NCBI RefSeq assembly: GCF_004570975.1
Contig: NZ_SPPC01000001.1
Location: 354,714-418,713 of the forward strand
Length of the DNA: 64,000 nucleotides
Direction: 5' to 3'
Source of the DNA: Barnesiella sp. WM24
GTDB lineage: Bacteria > Bacteroidota > Bacteroidia > Bacteroidales > Muribaculaceae
The position numbers and the translations under genes are program-made. This document shows, piece by piece, positions 17,596 to 25,308 of this stretch. Within the stretch, counting starts at the first letter, position 1, and each line of letters opens with the position of its first letter. The notes below the pieces were generated by a model. That model searched no databases and was not told the DNA's origin. It saw only the letters and a program-made list of their open reading frames with translations.

Positions 17596-18571
17596 ACGGG
17601 CTTATTTTATTAAGTTGGTTAATTAAGTATTGGCTATCGCTGTATTTAAGCCAACCCCACCACGGCGCAATAGCCTGTAAGAAGTCTTTCCGGGATATAG
17701 GGTTCTTGGCTTTCCTTAACTTCGCTATCTTCCTACAAAGGGCTTGTTTTATACCTTTCCTTATCCGTGTTTCGTTAAGGTAGAAGACAAAGCCTAAAAA
17801 GTCTATGCCCCGGCCGTGTTTGTCGCTTCGGTCTAAGGCTACGGGGAATATTTGCTTATTCCTCTTTACCTCTATCCGTAGTTCTACGGTAGAGTATCCC
17901 TCAATCTCCTTTAACAAACGGTGCAAAAACTCTTTATCGTTAGAAAGTATAATAAAGTCGTCGGCGTAGTTTATCAGCCACTTCGCGCCCATCTTCTCCT
18001 TAAGCCTGTGGCAAAGGTAGGTTATATAAAGGTTGGCGAAGTACGGACTTATAGGGCTACCCAGCATTACCCCTTCTTCGCTGTCTATAATAGCGTCTAA
18101 ATACCGAAGTATCTGTTTGTCCTTGATGCTCCTACGAACTAACGCCTTTAATACGTCGTGCTTTATCGTAGGGTAGAATTTCCGCATATCGAACTTAAGA
18201 CAATACACCCGGCCGCTTTTGCGGGCTTCCTGTATGAAGCTGCGCGTTCTTAGTGCTGCCGGAAGCTGCCCGCGTTTCCTAATGCCGCAGTAACTATCGG
18301 CTATAAATACCTTATCCCAAATCGGGCGAAGTATCAACAACAGGGCGCGATGTATTATCTTGTCGGGGTTTTCGGGTAGAATGGTTAACAGTCGTTCCTT
18401 ACCGTCGTTTATGGTTATATTATAAGCGTCTGACGGTTGGAACTCGTCGCTATGAAGCAAAGCGCACACTTTCGCCGTGTTTTCGGGCTTATAGTGGTCG
18501 GACATACGGGCGGCGCGTTCTATGTTGTCCGCGTCGCTGAAACTGCCGAATAAATTACCGTGTCTTTTCAC
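17573..18571 (-). CDS. Diversity-generating retroelement reverse transcriptase
   Basis: 332 residues, a compact reverse transcriptase without maturase or endonuclease domain. Motifs: YCLKFDMRKFYPTI (about 123-136), MLGSPISPYFANLY (about 169-182), catalytic INYADDFIIL with YADD at 202-205, and IDFLGFVF (256-263). DGR enzymes usually have SQ in the fourth motif; here it is SP, while the following YFAN is retained. The template repeat lies 142 bases upstream on the same strand and the adenine-specific variable repeats confirm the role: it copies TR RNA with errors at adenines, and the cDNA replaces a VR. The stop is TAG, so amber is a normal stop here. Confidence 0.95.
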   Translation of the reverse strand: MKRHGNLFGSFSDADNIERAARMSDHYKPENTAKVCALLHSDEFQPSDAYNITINDGKERLLTILPENPDKIIHRALLLILRPIWDKVFIADSYCGIRKRGQLPAALRTRSFIQEARKSGRVYCLKFDMRKFYPTIKHDVLKALVRRSIKDKQILRYLDAIIDSEEGVMLGSPISPYFANLYITYLCHRLKEKMGAKWLINYADDFIILSNDKEFLHRLLKEIEGYSTVELRIEVKRNKQIFPVALDRSDKHGRGIDFLGFVFYLNETRIRKGIKQALCRKIAKLRKAKNPISRKDFLQAIAPWWGWLKYSDSQYLINQLNKISPYEIKFRR

Positions 18572-18712
18572 TTCTTTTATTGCTTTGCTGATTACTTGGC
18601 GTTCTTCGGCGCAAGCCTACCAAAAGCCAATAATTATTACTATTTTTCGCCAAGAGGCGGGGTCTTTGCCATTTCAAGTTATAAGCCCTTATTTCTAAGG
18701 TTATCAGTAATT

Positions 18713-18817
18713 CCGAGAGCCGATGTTCGCATTCGTATTCGAAGCCGCGTTGTTCGTATTCGCATACGAAAGCCCGGCATTCGCGCCGTTATTCGCGTTC
18801 CCGCCGAACAAAACGCC
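18713..18817 (-). repeat. DGR template repeat (TR), 105 bases
   Basis: Read on the minus strand it encodes GVLFGGNANNGANAGLSYAN and then TNNAASNTNANIGSR. It is packed with AAC/AAT codons, the substrate for adenine mutagenesis. It matches VR1 over all 105 bases (13 differences) and VR2 over 81 bases (15 differences). Every difference lies at a template adenine (24 adenines in all). It is itself not in a gene and lies between the reverse transcriptase gene and the amber-split gene. Its 3' side (IMH*) differs from the VRs after CGGCTCTCGG. Confidence 0.98.
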
Positions 18818-18841
18818 CGTAGGCAAACAACCCAATTCGTT

Positions 18842-19276
18842 TTATTCAAAGTAGTAGCGCGTACCCGAAGCCCTCATAGTGACTTTTCGCGGGAAGGCGT
18901 TACGCTTCTTAATCTCACGAAGAACGTATTTTATTTCGGTGGAATTGGTAAAGAACTTTTCCACTTGGCCCGGCTTGTCAGGGCTGTTGTCCGGGTGCTT
19001 TATCTTCACTAAGAAGCGTTCGTTTCCGAACTTTGTTTTTACTCCGTCGATGAAGTCAAGCACAAGGAAGGAAAGGTTTATTAGTTTTTGCTACGTGGTT
19101 TCGCGGCAGTTGAACTGCTTGTTTGTTTCGTCCTGTGGAATGTTCAAGAAGGCGAGGCTTCCGTCGTCTTCTACTGTGGGCTTGGTGTTGTAGTCGCTCA
19201 TCGCTATTTCGTGTTTAGTTCTTGCTACCCATTGGCGTAATGCTCTGTCGGCTTGTCGCAAAGGGTCTATTTCCAT
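18842..19276 (-). pseudogene. Conserved 144-codon phage gene split by an in-frame amber codon
   Basis: Reading leftward from ATG at 19,276, the frame runs 61 residues (MEIDPLRQADRALRQWVART...), meets TAG at 19,091-19,093, and continues in the same frame to 18,842 (QKLINLSFLVLDFIDGVKTK...ASGTRYYFE). Both parts are well-formed protein sequence and together look like one small basic protein. A GTG at 19,063 could start the second part alone. It occupies the place between target and template where DGRs often encode the accessory protein Avd, but it does not look like Avd to me. It may be a recent nonsense mutation, a suppressed amber, or a sequencing error. Confidence 0.65.
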
Positions 19277-19294
19277 AATTTGTCTTTTTATTTA

Positions 19295-19331
19295 CCCCAA
19301 CCGCCGAACAATCGGGGCGCGGCGGTTGGGG
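19295..19331. repeat. 12-bp perfect hairpin downstream of VR1
   Basis: CCCCAACCGCCG (19,295-19,306) pairs with CGGCGGTTGGGG (19,320-19,331) across a 13-base loop. On the minus strand it lies 35 bases after the target-gene stop and about 58 bases after VR1, and is not followed by a T-run. DGR target sites often need a hairpin or cruciform downstream of the IMH; it could instead be a weak terminator. Confidence 0.7.
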
Positions 19332-19365
19332 CGCGTTTTCGTTATTGTATTGCGTGGGGAACGGG

Positions 19366-20694
19366 TTACGTTGCGGGTATAAAGCAAAGCCGAGAGCCGA
19401 CGGTCGCAGTCGTACTCGAAGCCGCGTTGCGCGTATACGCACACGAAAGCCCGGCAAACGCGCCGTCAATCGCGCTCCCGCCGAACAAAACGCCGCGCAT
19501 AGCCACGCCGGACGCGGGTATATTGGTATAGAAGTAGTCCGCGAAGTAGGTGGTAGAACCTCCGCCAACCTCTACGGGCATATTGTCGCCGAACTCGCCG
19601 CCCATGATGCGCTTAACGTAGCCTTCCTTCCGGGGAAGGTCGCCCCGGTAGTCATAACCGTTGTAGCTGCTGTCTTGGAACTGCGCGGGGTCGTTGCAAA
19701 CGTAGAACTTCGACAGGCCGCCCGCTTCTTCGCTTTGTATCTCACACTTACAGCCATCCGTCCAGCTCCAAATATGGCCGAAGGGGTTTTCTATCCCTCG
19801 ATAAGAAGGAACTTTGAACGTATAGGCTATGCCCGCGCCGTTGTCTATGCTCTTTTCGACAACGCCGGAAGCGTTGCCGAGCGAATTGGTTGCGCCACAC
19901 GGAACGACGGGGTAATAGCCGTTATAGGTGTTCCAATTCGCGGAAGTCATAGTAGTAACGCCCGCGCCGAGTCCGCCCTGCTTATAACCGTTTGCATCCG
20001 GCTGTGCGTTATAATCGGCCTGGCAGTTAAGGTTGGCGTACTCAATGACGAAAAGCCAATAGGTCGCCAACTGTGCGGCGTATAGGTCGCAGTTCCAACC
20101 TTTGCCGTTAAGTCCGGCTTCGCCACGGTTGCGGGCGTAGTTTCGGAAGTTGGTAAGGGAAATTGCCGTAGCCGGAAGTCCGAGGAAGCTGCGGTAGGTG
20201 CCGTCGTAAGTTGCGTTATTGTTTCCACCTCGGAAAGCGGCGGTAGTGTTGACTACGGAAGCCAACTTAGGCGTAGCGGCTACGGTGCGGTCTACTGTGG
20301 CTTCGTAGGCACTGCGGTACATTTTCGGTACTTCGTGGAAGCCGGGGAGCGGGTATTCCGAAATAAGGGCTATAAGGTCGGTTCCGTCGAACTCAAACTT
20401 ACGGTAGTGCTTCGGAATTTCTACCATTACTTGACCGTCTGCCCCGGTAAGGTTGGCGGCGGCCCCGGTGTCGCGTTTGGTGCTGTCTGTCGCGTGAAGG
20501 TAGTAGGCTACCGTTCCGTTATCACGAAGCACACAACGGCGCATCTTTGACTGAACCGGGAGCGACGTGTGCAACTCCGGGCGGCCTATTCGCTCCAAAG
20601 TGGTAGCGGCTACGGTCGTCTTTATGCGAACGCCGTAGTAATAATCGTAAGGGAAGGCGGGCTTAGTGTTGCCCGCAGCTATAATTAAACCCAT
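19366..20694 (-). CDS. DGR target protein 1: C-type-lectin/FGE-fold receptor-binding protein
   Basis: 442 residues from MGLIIAAGNTKPAFPYDYYYG; a longer start would overlap the upstream gene. The C-terminal half has the formylglycine-generating-enzyme/CLec pattern (NYARNRGEAGLNGKGW, QLATYWLFVIEYANLNCQ, PFGHIWSWTDGCKC, VKRIMGGEFGDNMP) typical of DGR-diversified ligand-binding domains. The final 35 residues before GSRLCFIPAT are VR1. Position after the tail hub gene suggests a tail-tip adhesin whose host specificity is tuned by the DGR. Part of a leftward unit with the small gene upstream (20,709-20,969). Confidence 0.93.
   Translation of the reverse strand: MGLIIAAGNTKPAFPYDYYYGVRIKTTVAATTLERIGRPELHTSLPVQSKMRRCVLRDNGTVAYYLHATDSTKRDTGAAANLTGADGQVMVEIPKHYRKFEFDGTDLIALISEYPLPGFHEVPKMYRSAYEATVDRTVAATPKLASVVNTTAAFRGGNNNATYDGTYRSFLGLPATAISLTNFRNYARNRGEAGLNGKGWNCDLYAAQLATYWLFVIEYANLNCQADYNAQPDANGYKQGGLGAGVTTMTSANWNTYNGYYPVVPCGATNSLGNASGVVEKSIDNGAGIAYTFKVPSYRGIENPFGHIWSWTDGCKCEIQSEEAGGLSKFYVCNDPAQFQDSSYNGYDYRGDLPRKEGYVKRIMGGEFGDNMPVEVGGGSTTYFADYFYTNIPASGVAMRGVLFGGSAIDGAFAGLSCAYTRNAASSTTATVGSRLCFIPAT
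19390..19494 (-). repeat. DGR variable repeat 1 (VR1)
   Basis: 105 bases aligned without gaps to the TR; 13 differences, all at TR adenines (T on the plus strand), none at 81 non-adenine positions. It encodes about residues 401-435 of target 1 (GSAIDGAFAGLSCAYTRNA...). The IMH on the coding strand is CGGCTCTCGGCTTTGCTT, identical in VR2 but different in the TR after CGGCTCTCGG. Confidence 0.98.
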
Positions 20695-20708
20695 AGTTTG
20701 TGGTGTTA

Positions 20709-20969
20709 TTAGTAGCCCCAAAGAAGGGCGGTTTTCTGACTTGTTTCTTTTATCTCTCGGACTATTTCCGGGTTCCAACCCGTTTCAAAGCGCGTAGCAA
20801 TAAATTCGCCTTCGGGCATTCCCCAAAGGTTCACTTCAAGCACTACCGCAGCTTCTCCGTCGTTCTTGACGCAAAAGGGCGTATCTTTTCGGAAGCTGCC
20901 CCCGTCGAACTTGACCGGGCCGGCTACCGATATTTGTGCGCTGACTAAATCGCCGTTCCTGTTTGTCAT
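20709..20969 (-). CDS. Small phage protein at the head of the DGR unit
   Basis: 86 residues, beta-rich (AQISVAGPVKF, AAVVLEVNLWG) with a conserved-looking EFIATRFETGWNPEIVREI C-terminus; no signal peptide. From memory, similar small proteins precede variable tail proteins in Bacteroidales phages; function unknown. It is the first gene after promoter and operator IR1 and lies 15 bases before target 1. Confidence 0.7.
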   Translation of the reverse strand: MTNRNGDLVSAQISVAGPVKFDGGSFRKDTPFCVKNDGEAAVVLEVNLWGMPEGEFIATRFETGWNPEIVREIKETSQKTALLWGY

Positions 20970-20991
20970 TGTTATCTGATTTTGGTGTTTG

Positions 20992-21025
20992 CAAAATTAC
21001 TGTATAGTCGTATTACTTTAATACG
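20992..21025 (-). promoter_or_regulatory. Promoter of the DGR/lysis unit with operator IR1
   Basis: On the minus strand a -7 element TAATTTTG (20,999-20,992) lies 23 bases before the ATG. Where the -33 element should be sits the 17-bp dyad CGTAT-N7-ATACG (21,009-21,025), one of seven in the phage. This suggests a unit controlled by a factor bound at the dyad rather than a constitutive promoter. Confidence 0.6.
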
Positions 21026-21046
21026 TCGCTAAGTATCCGTGAAGTG

Positions 21047-21084
21047 TTTGTTAGCCCGCCCGCCGTGTAGGACGGGCTAACAAA
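21047..21084 (-). terminator. Hairpin after the tail operon
   Basis: TTTGTTAGCCCG (21,047-21,058) pairs perfectly with CGGGCTAACAAA (21,073-21,084), 12 bp with a 14-base loop, 28 bases after the tail-hub stop codon. No long T-run follows, but Bacteroidetes terminators often lack one. The perfect palindrome GCTATATAGC follows at 21,086. Confidence 0.55.
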
Positions 21085-21111
21085 TGCTATATAGCGGCGT
21101 GTTTCAGTTGT

Positions 21112-24100
21112 TTAGGTGCGGAAATTCAAGCAATAGGCGTTATAGGTGCTTCCATCCCAAACTAAAAGGTATTCGCAAATGTCGCCCTTTGCCATATTCG
21201 CTTTTCCTGTCTGCTGTGCGGCGTTGTTGTCAAGTCGCCACGGGTAGGAGTCGTTATTCATCGGGTAAGTTGTTACGCCTGCGCTATTCTTGCTTGTTAC
21301 GAATGTATTGCGCCCGGTAATGTAGCCCGTTTGGGTTGAAGATGTACTAACTACCATTTGGAAGCGGACGGCAAACGGTGTGCTGCTGCCAATTCCTAAT
21401 AGCTTGCATACTGATTGGCGTGTTGGGAAGCCAACCCCGGCATTTGAATAAATGAAGTTTGCGACAATTCTAAAAATAGTCGGGTTTGACAAATCGCCGG
21501 GAATATGACAAGTGTTAACGGATGGCGTTACTTTCAATATCCCGTAACTTTCTATGTAGGTATCGGAAACTATCGCGCCATGTGTCTTTATCGCTAAGTT
21601 AATCAATCCGCCTGTAACGTCAATAAGAAGCCCGTAGTTCGTGCCATAACTGTTCGGGGTGGAATTGGTAAAGCGTCCTAAACCAACCGTTCCCGTCGTT
21701 GCGGGCAGTACGTTGGTGCCTATCGAAGCCCAACAATAAGTATTAGCGAATTTAATAAATTCACTATATAAAGACATTCCGGTACCTGTTGTTGCCGTGC
21801 CGTTTGCTACAGTTCCTATTCTTCCGCTTCCTATCTCGAAGCCGCCAATAGAGCCGGAATTGGCGTTAATTGTTCCTGTTATCGTTCCTTTTGTCGCTAC
21901 GAAACTGCCGTCTTGAAGAACGCGGAAAGGCGCGGTAAAGCGGTTCGCCTTACTTGCTCCCGCCCAAATTCTAACCTTCCGTTCTTCCTTCTCGTTGGCG
22001 GCTTCACTCTCGCCCCCGGTAATACCCGCTACAATACTTTGGGAATTACCGTTAGCAAGTTGCACAGTTCCGGCGGTAACTATTCCCCGGTCTATGGTTA
22101 CTTGGGTGTTGTCGTAAAAGGTCGCTTCCGCCCAATCGTTAATATTGTAGCCGGAAGTTCGGGCGGTAATACAGCGGTATAGGTCTTTTCTTGCTACTCC
22201 TGTGCTGTCTGTCCATGACCGTAGCCAAAGGTCGCCGACATCGTAAGGCCCGTAAGGGGTGCTTACAAATACTTGTCTTTTGCGGTCGGCGGTGTCCTGT
22301 GCTTGGCTTGCGGCTTCATAGGCATCTATTGCCTTTTGGTCTTCGATGGTTTGCCAACTAAAATTATAAAGAACTGTACCCGTAGAAGGGTCAATAAGTG
22401 ATATCGGGTTTTGTCGGTATCGCTTCAAAGTCTTCGTAGAAGAATTGTACCACATATCGCCTATGTGTTTACGTTTTTCGGCGGTCGTAGTCCAATTCTC
22501 AGAAGGGTCGGAAGATTGAAACCAACTCTCTATTTTACCGTCTATCTGGTCTTCTATGTCGCTGACAGTCGGAAGGAAGTTGTTATTTATGAAGTTCGTT
22601 AACGCCGCGTCGTCGGTGTACTTACTTGCCTTCTCCCAATCGCCGGAATTAAAAGCCCCGGTAAGACGTTCTTTTTTACATCGTAGGATGTCGCCCGTGC
22701 TTCCCTGTACCCACAAGTCGCCGACATAATAGGGCGTGTAAGGGGTTGACACGAAAATTTTAGCCTTGTCGTTAGCCGCATCGAGTGCGTCCTGTGCCAA
22801 CGCTAACGCTTGGGCTAATTCCGTGTCTTCAAGTTCCTGCCAAAAGTAGTAATCCGTCGTTGATAGCGCAGCTCCCGGCTTGGGTCGTATCTTACCTTTG
22901 ACGTAACGCCAAACTTTGCCCGACGAAGTGTTATAATATAGGTCGCCGAGGTGCTTTTCCCGCTCCGCGTTGTTTCCGGCCGCCGTATCGGTGTCCGTCC
23001 ACTCTTTTGCGGGTGCGTTTGGTGCTGCCAAAGGTGCGGTACTTAACGGCGCGGGGTCTATGTCATAAAACCATTGTTCTATAACGCCGTCTAACTGCCC
23101 TTGCAGGTCGCTCAATATTCCCGGAAGGGTGTTGTTTATGTAATTCTTAAGTTCGTCGGTCTTCTCCTGTACGTCTGTAATGTTATAATAATTCCCGTCT
23201 ATGCCTACGAAACGAATAACGCCGCCTATTTCGTCGTTATCCAAATCGAAGTAGCACTTACCGCCCCCGCTGCTTTCTATTCGCCCGGTACGAAGGAAAC
23301 GCCCGTTAATGGTCGTACTTCCGTAGGTAAGGCTTACCAATCTGCCGGGGTTCTTGCCGCCCGCGTCGGTTACTACACTGTTAAGAACTCCTATAAGAAA
23401 GTTGTAATACCCGGCTTCCTGTTCTACTTTTATAGCACTTTGGGAAAGGATAATTTGTCCGTTCCCGGCGGTGGTGGAACATCGGGCGTAAATAAAGTAA
23501 GCGGTAGCAGTCTTTAAGTTGGTAAAGGTTGCCGCCGTAAGTACCCACGTCCGTATATTTTCTTCGATGGCGTAGTGAACTAACAAACCGTTTGAAACAA
23601 ACAACGCGTTTGGATCCTTGTTATAGTTCGGTTGGAAGGTAATGTTTTGGAGCGCGAATTGTGTGGACTTCGCGCCAACGCTCAACATTTGGGTTTCTAT
23701 CGACAACGGTTTTATTTTCTCGCTGTAATAGTCGCCTTCCGGGTCAAATACCATACTTAACAACTCTTGCGTAGCCATCCAACGTCGGCGGGCTTTTGCG
23801 GGGTCTGCCAACTTGTTTATATTGATGACTTCGTTAATGTCGTCTATCTCGTTAAGGACGCGGACAGTTGTAGACTTGGTAACGGTGTCGCTGAGTGTAA
23901 TGTCGTAGGCGTGTCGCTTTAAAAGGTTACGTTCTAATCTCACTATGCGGACAGCCTTATTAACGCCTATGTCTTCGTCCTCAATGTTAATGTAATCGCC
24001 AACGTGTAAAATCTCGGCTTCCACCTCGCGCCCGAACATCGCGGTAAAAAAGTCTTCGGAAATAGTAAGTTTATAACTTACTTGTGGCTGTGTCATGGCC

Positions 24101-25308
24101 GGGAAGTCCTTGTTAGCGGCTTCTAACAACTTGTTTTCAGCGGCGGTTATATAACTACGGGGCAGTTGTATCTCGGTAATAATATATTCGTCGCCTTTGG
24201 CAAATTGGAAGGCTTCGGAAGTAGCGGAAGGGAATACCGTACCGTTTTCGTCTGTAAAGCGGTTTAGTATGAAGGTTCGGGTAGCATGGTCGTATTTGTG
24301 TACGTCAAATTCGTAGCCCGCCAACTGCCCGGACTGAAACTTTATTTTTGCGTGGGTGTCGCCCAACAAATAAAGGGTGCTTCCGTCCGGGCCTTTGGCG
24401 TTAAGGTCGAACATAGCGTTATCCCCGGCGGTTGTGTCCGAAAATGTTATTTCGTCCGCTCCAACTGCTGTAACCTTTCCGACGCGCTCCGGCTTAATGT
24501 CGTAAACTTTTTCGTTTTCTTTTGTGCCGTACTGTGCCAAAGCCTTATCGTCCTGTAAATAGGAAGTAAGGCGGTCGGTATTGGGAAGGCATAAGCGGGT
24601 ATGCCCATAGTTGCGTCCGAGGTTGTCCTGTCCGCCATAGACGAACAAGCGCGTAGTTATTCCGGCGTTATTAACGTTGGTACGCTTTAGGGTATAGAGG
24701 CCTTTACCGCGCCCGTATCGAAGTGTAAACGGGTGGGTAATTCCGGCTTTTTCCTTGATGTTAATCGTATTAAAACCGTCGCCGGGGGTTATCTCAAATT
24801 CTACGCTCCATTCGCTACAAATGTCTTGAAGAACTTGTAAGCAGTTCCGGCTTGCCGTGTTTATGTTCTTATAGGCGGTCGTTCCTTCTGCCGGGCAAAC
24901 GCCTAAACGCCATTTATTCGGCTGTACGCGGTTGGCGTTCCAAACCAATACGCGCAAATGTCCGTATAGGTCGCTGTAATAGGTGTCGCCGTAGGCTTCC
25001 GGGGGTAACTTATATTGTGCGTCGATAAGGTCGTACTGCAGCCCTTCAAACGTAATGTCGTATTCAAACCGCCGAAGCCCGTTTTTAGAGGGTTCCGGCA
25101 ATTGGTTTGCCTTGTAGGTTCGCCCGTAAACTTTAATACGGTCGCCTATCCCTACGGGAAGGGGTACGGATGACGAAACGGAAATAGTTACCACGTCGTC
25201 GGAAAGTAAGGCGGCTTTTTGGGTCGCCTTACTGATTCCGCTGACGTTCTTACGACTGAATAACGGCGTTTCGCTTCCGTCTGCGTGGTAAATTATAATC
25301 TGTTCCAT
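21112..25308 (-). CDS. Large tail hub/host-contact protein
   Basis: 1398 residues. The N-terminal about 400 residues (YGRTYKANQLPEPSK, RRFEYDITFEGLQYDLIDAQ) resemble the prophage endopeptidase-tail/gp27-like hub proteins of siphoviruses. The central region contains repeated blocks of the type STPYxPYxVGDLW and HLGDLYYNTSSGKVWRY, three or four times, interspersed with short helical DTA-rich linkers. The C-terminus has a TKGTITGTINANSGSIGGFEIG segment typical of tail fibres. It probably closes the tail tube and contacts the cell. It overlaps the preceding Dit-like gene by 16 bases. Confidence 0.85.
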   Translation of the reverse strand: MEQIIIYHADGSETPLFSRKNVSGISKATQKAALLSDDVVTISVSSSVPLPVGIGDRIKVYGRTYKANQLPEPSKNGLRRFEYDITFEGLQYDLIDAQYKLPPEAYGDTYYSDLYGHLRVLVWNANRVQPNKWRLGVCPAEGTTAYKNINTASRNCLQVLQDICSEWSVEFEITPGDGFNTINIKEKAGITHPFTLRYGRGKGLYTLKRTNVNNAGITTRLFVYGGQDNLGRNYGHTRLCLPNTDRLTSYLQDDKALAQYGTKENEKVYDIKPERVGKVTAVGADEITFSDTTAGDNAMFDLNAKGPDGSTLYLLGDTHAKIKFQSGQLAGYEFDVHKYDHATRTFILNRFTDENGTVFPSATSEAFQFAKGDEYIITEIQLPRSYITAAENKLLEAANKDFPAMTQPQVSYKLTISEDFFTAMFGREVEAEILHVGDYINIEDEDIGVNKAVRIVRLERNLLKRHAYDITLSDTVTKSTTVRVLNEIDDINEVININKLADPAKARRRWMATQELLSMVFDPEGDYYSEKIKPLSIETQMLSVGAKSTQFALQNITFQPNYNKDPNALFVSNGLLVHYAIEENIRTWVLTAATFTNLKTATAYFIYARCSTTAGNGQIILSQSAIKVEQEAGYYNFLIGVLNSVVTDAGGKNPGRLVSLTYGSTTINGRFLRTGRIESSGGGKCYFDLDNDEIGGVIRFVGIDGNYYNITDVQEKTDELKNYINNTLPGILSDLQGQLDGVIEQWFYDIDPAPLSTAPLAAPNAPAKEWTDTDTAAGNNAEREKHLGDLYYNTSSGKVWRYVKGKIRPKPGAALSTTDYYFWQELEDTELAQALALAQDALDAANDKAKIFVSTPYTPYYVGDLWVQGSTGDILRCKKERLTGAFNSGDWEKASKYTDDAALTNFINNNFLPTVSDIEDQIDGKIESWFQSSDPSENWTTTAEKRKHIGDMWYNSSTKTLKRYRQNPISLIDPSTGTVLYNFSWQTIEDQKAIDAYEAASQAQDTADRKRQVFVSTPYGPYDVGDLWLRSWTDSTGVARKDLYRCITARTSGYNINDWAEATFYDNTQVTIDRGIVTAGTVQLANGNSQSIVAGITGGESEAANEKEERKVRIWAGASKANRFTAPFRVLQDGSFVATKGTITGTINANSGSIGGFEIGSGRIGTVANGTATTGTGMSLYSEFIKFANTYCWASIGTNVLPATTGTVGLGRFTNSTPNSYGTNYGLLIDVTGGLINLAIKTHGAIVSDTYIESYGILKVTPSVNTCHIPGDLSNPTIFRIVANFIYSNAGVGFPTRQSVCKLLGIGSSTPFAVRFQMVVSTSSTQTGYITGRNTFVTSKNSAGVTTYPMNNDSYPWRLDNNAAQQTGKANMAKGDICEYLLVWDGSTYNAYCLNFRT

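Noticed and set aside
18842..19276. Amber-split gene as a DGR Avd accessory protein
   Set aside because: Position fits, but sequence (beta-like C-terminus, LVKIKHPDN, MRASGTRYYFE) does not resemble the four-helix, strongly basic Avd. Left as unknown.
19345..20085. Rightward open frames over VR1, VR2 and the tail genes
   Set aside because: They are antisense to the recognised target and tail genes; adenine-specific variation fits only the leftward frame.
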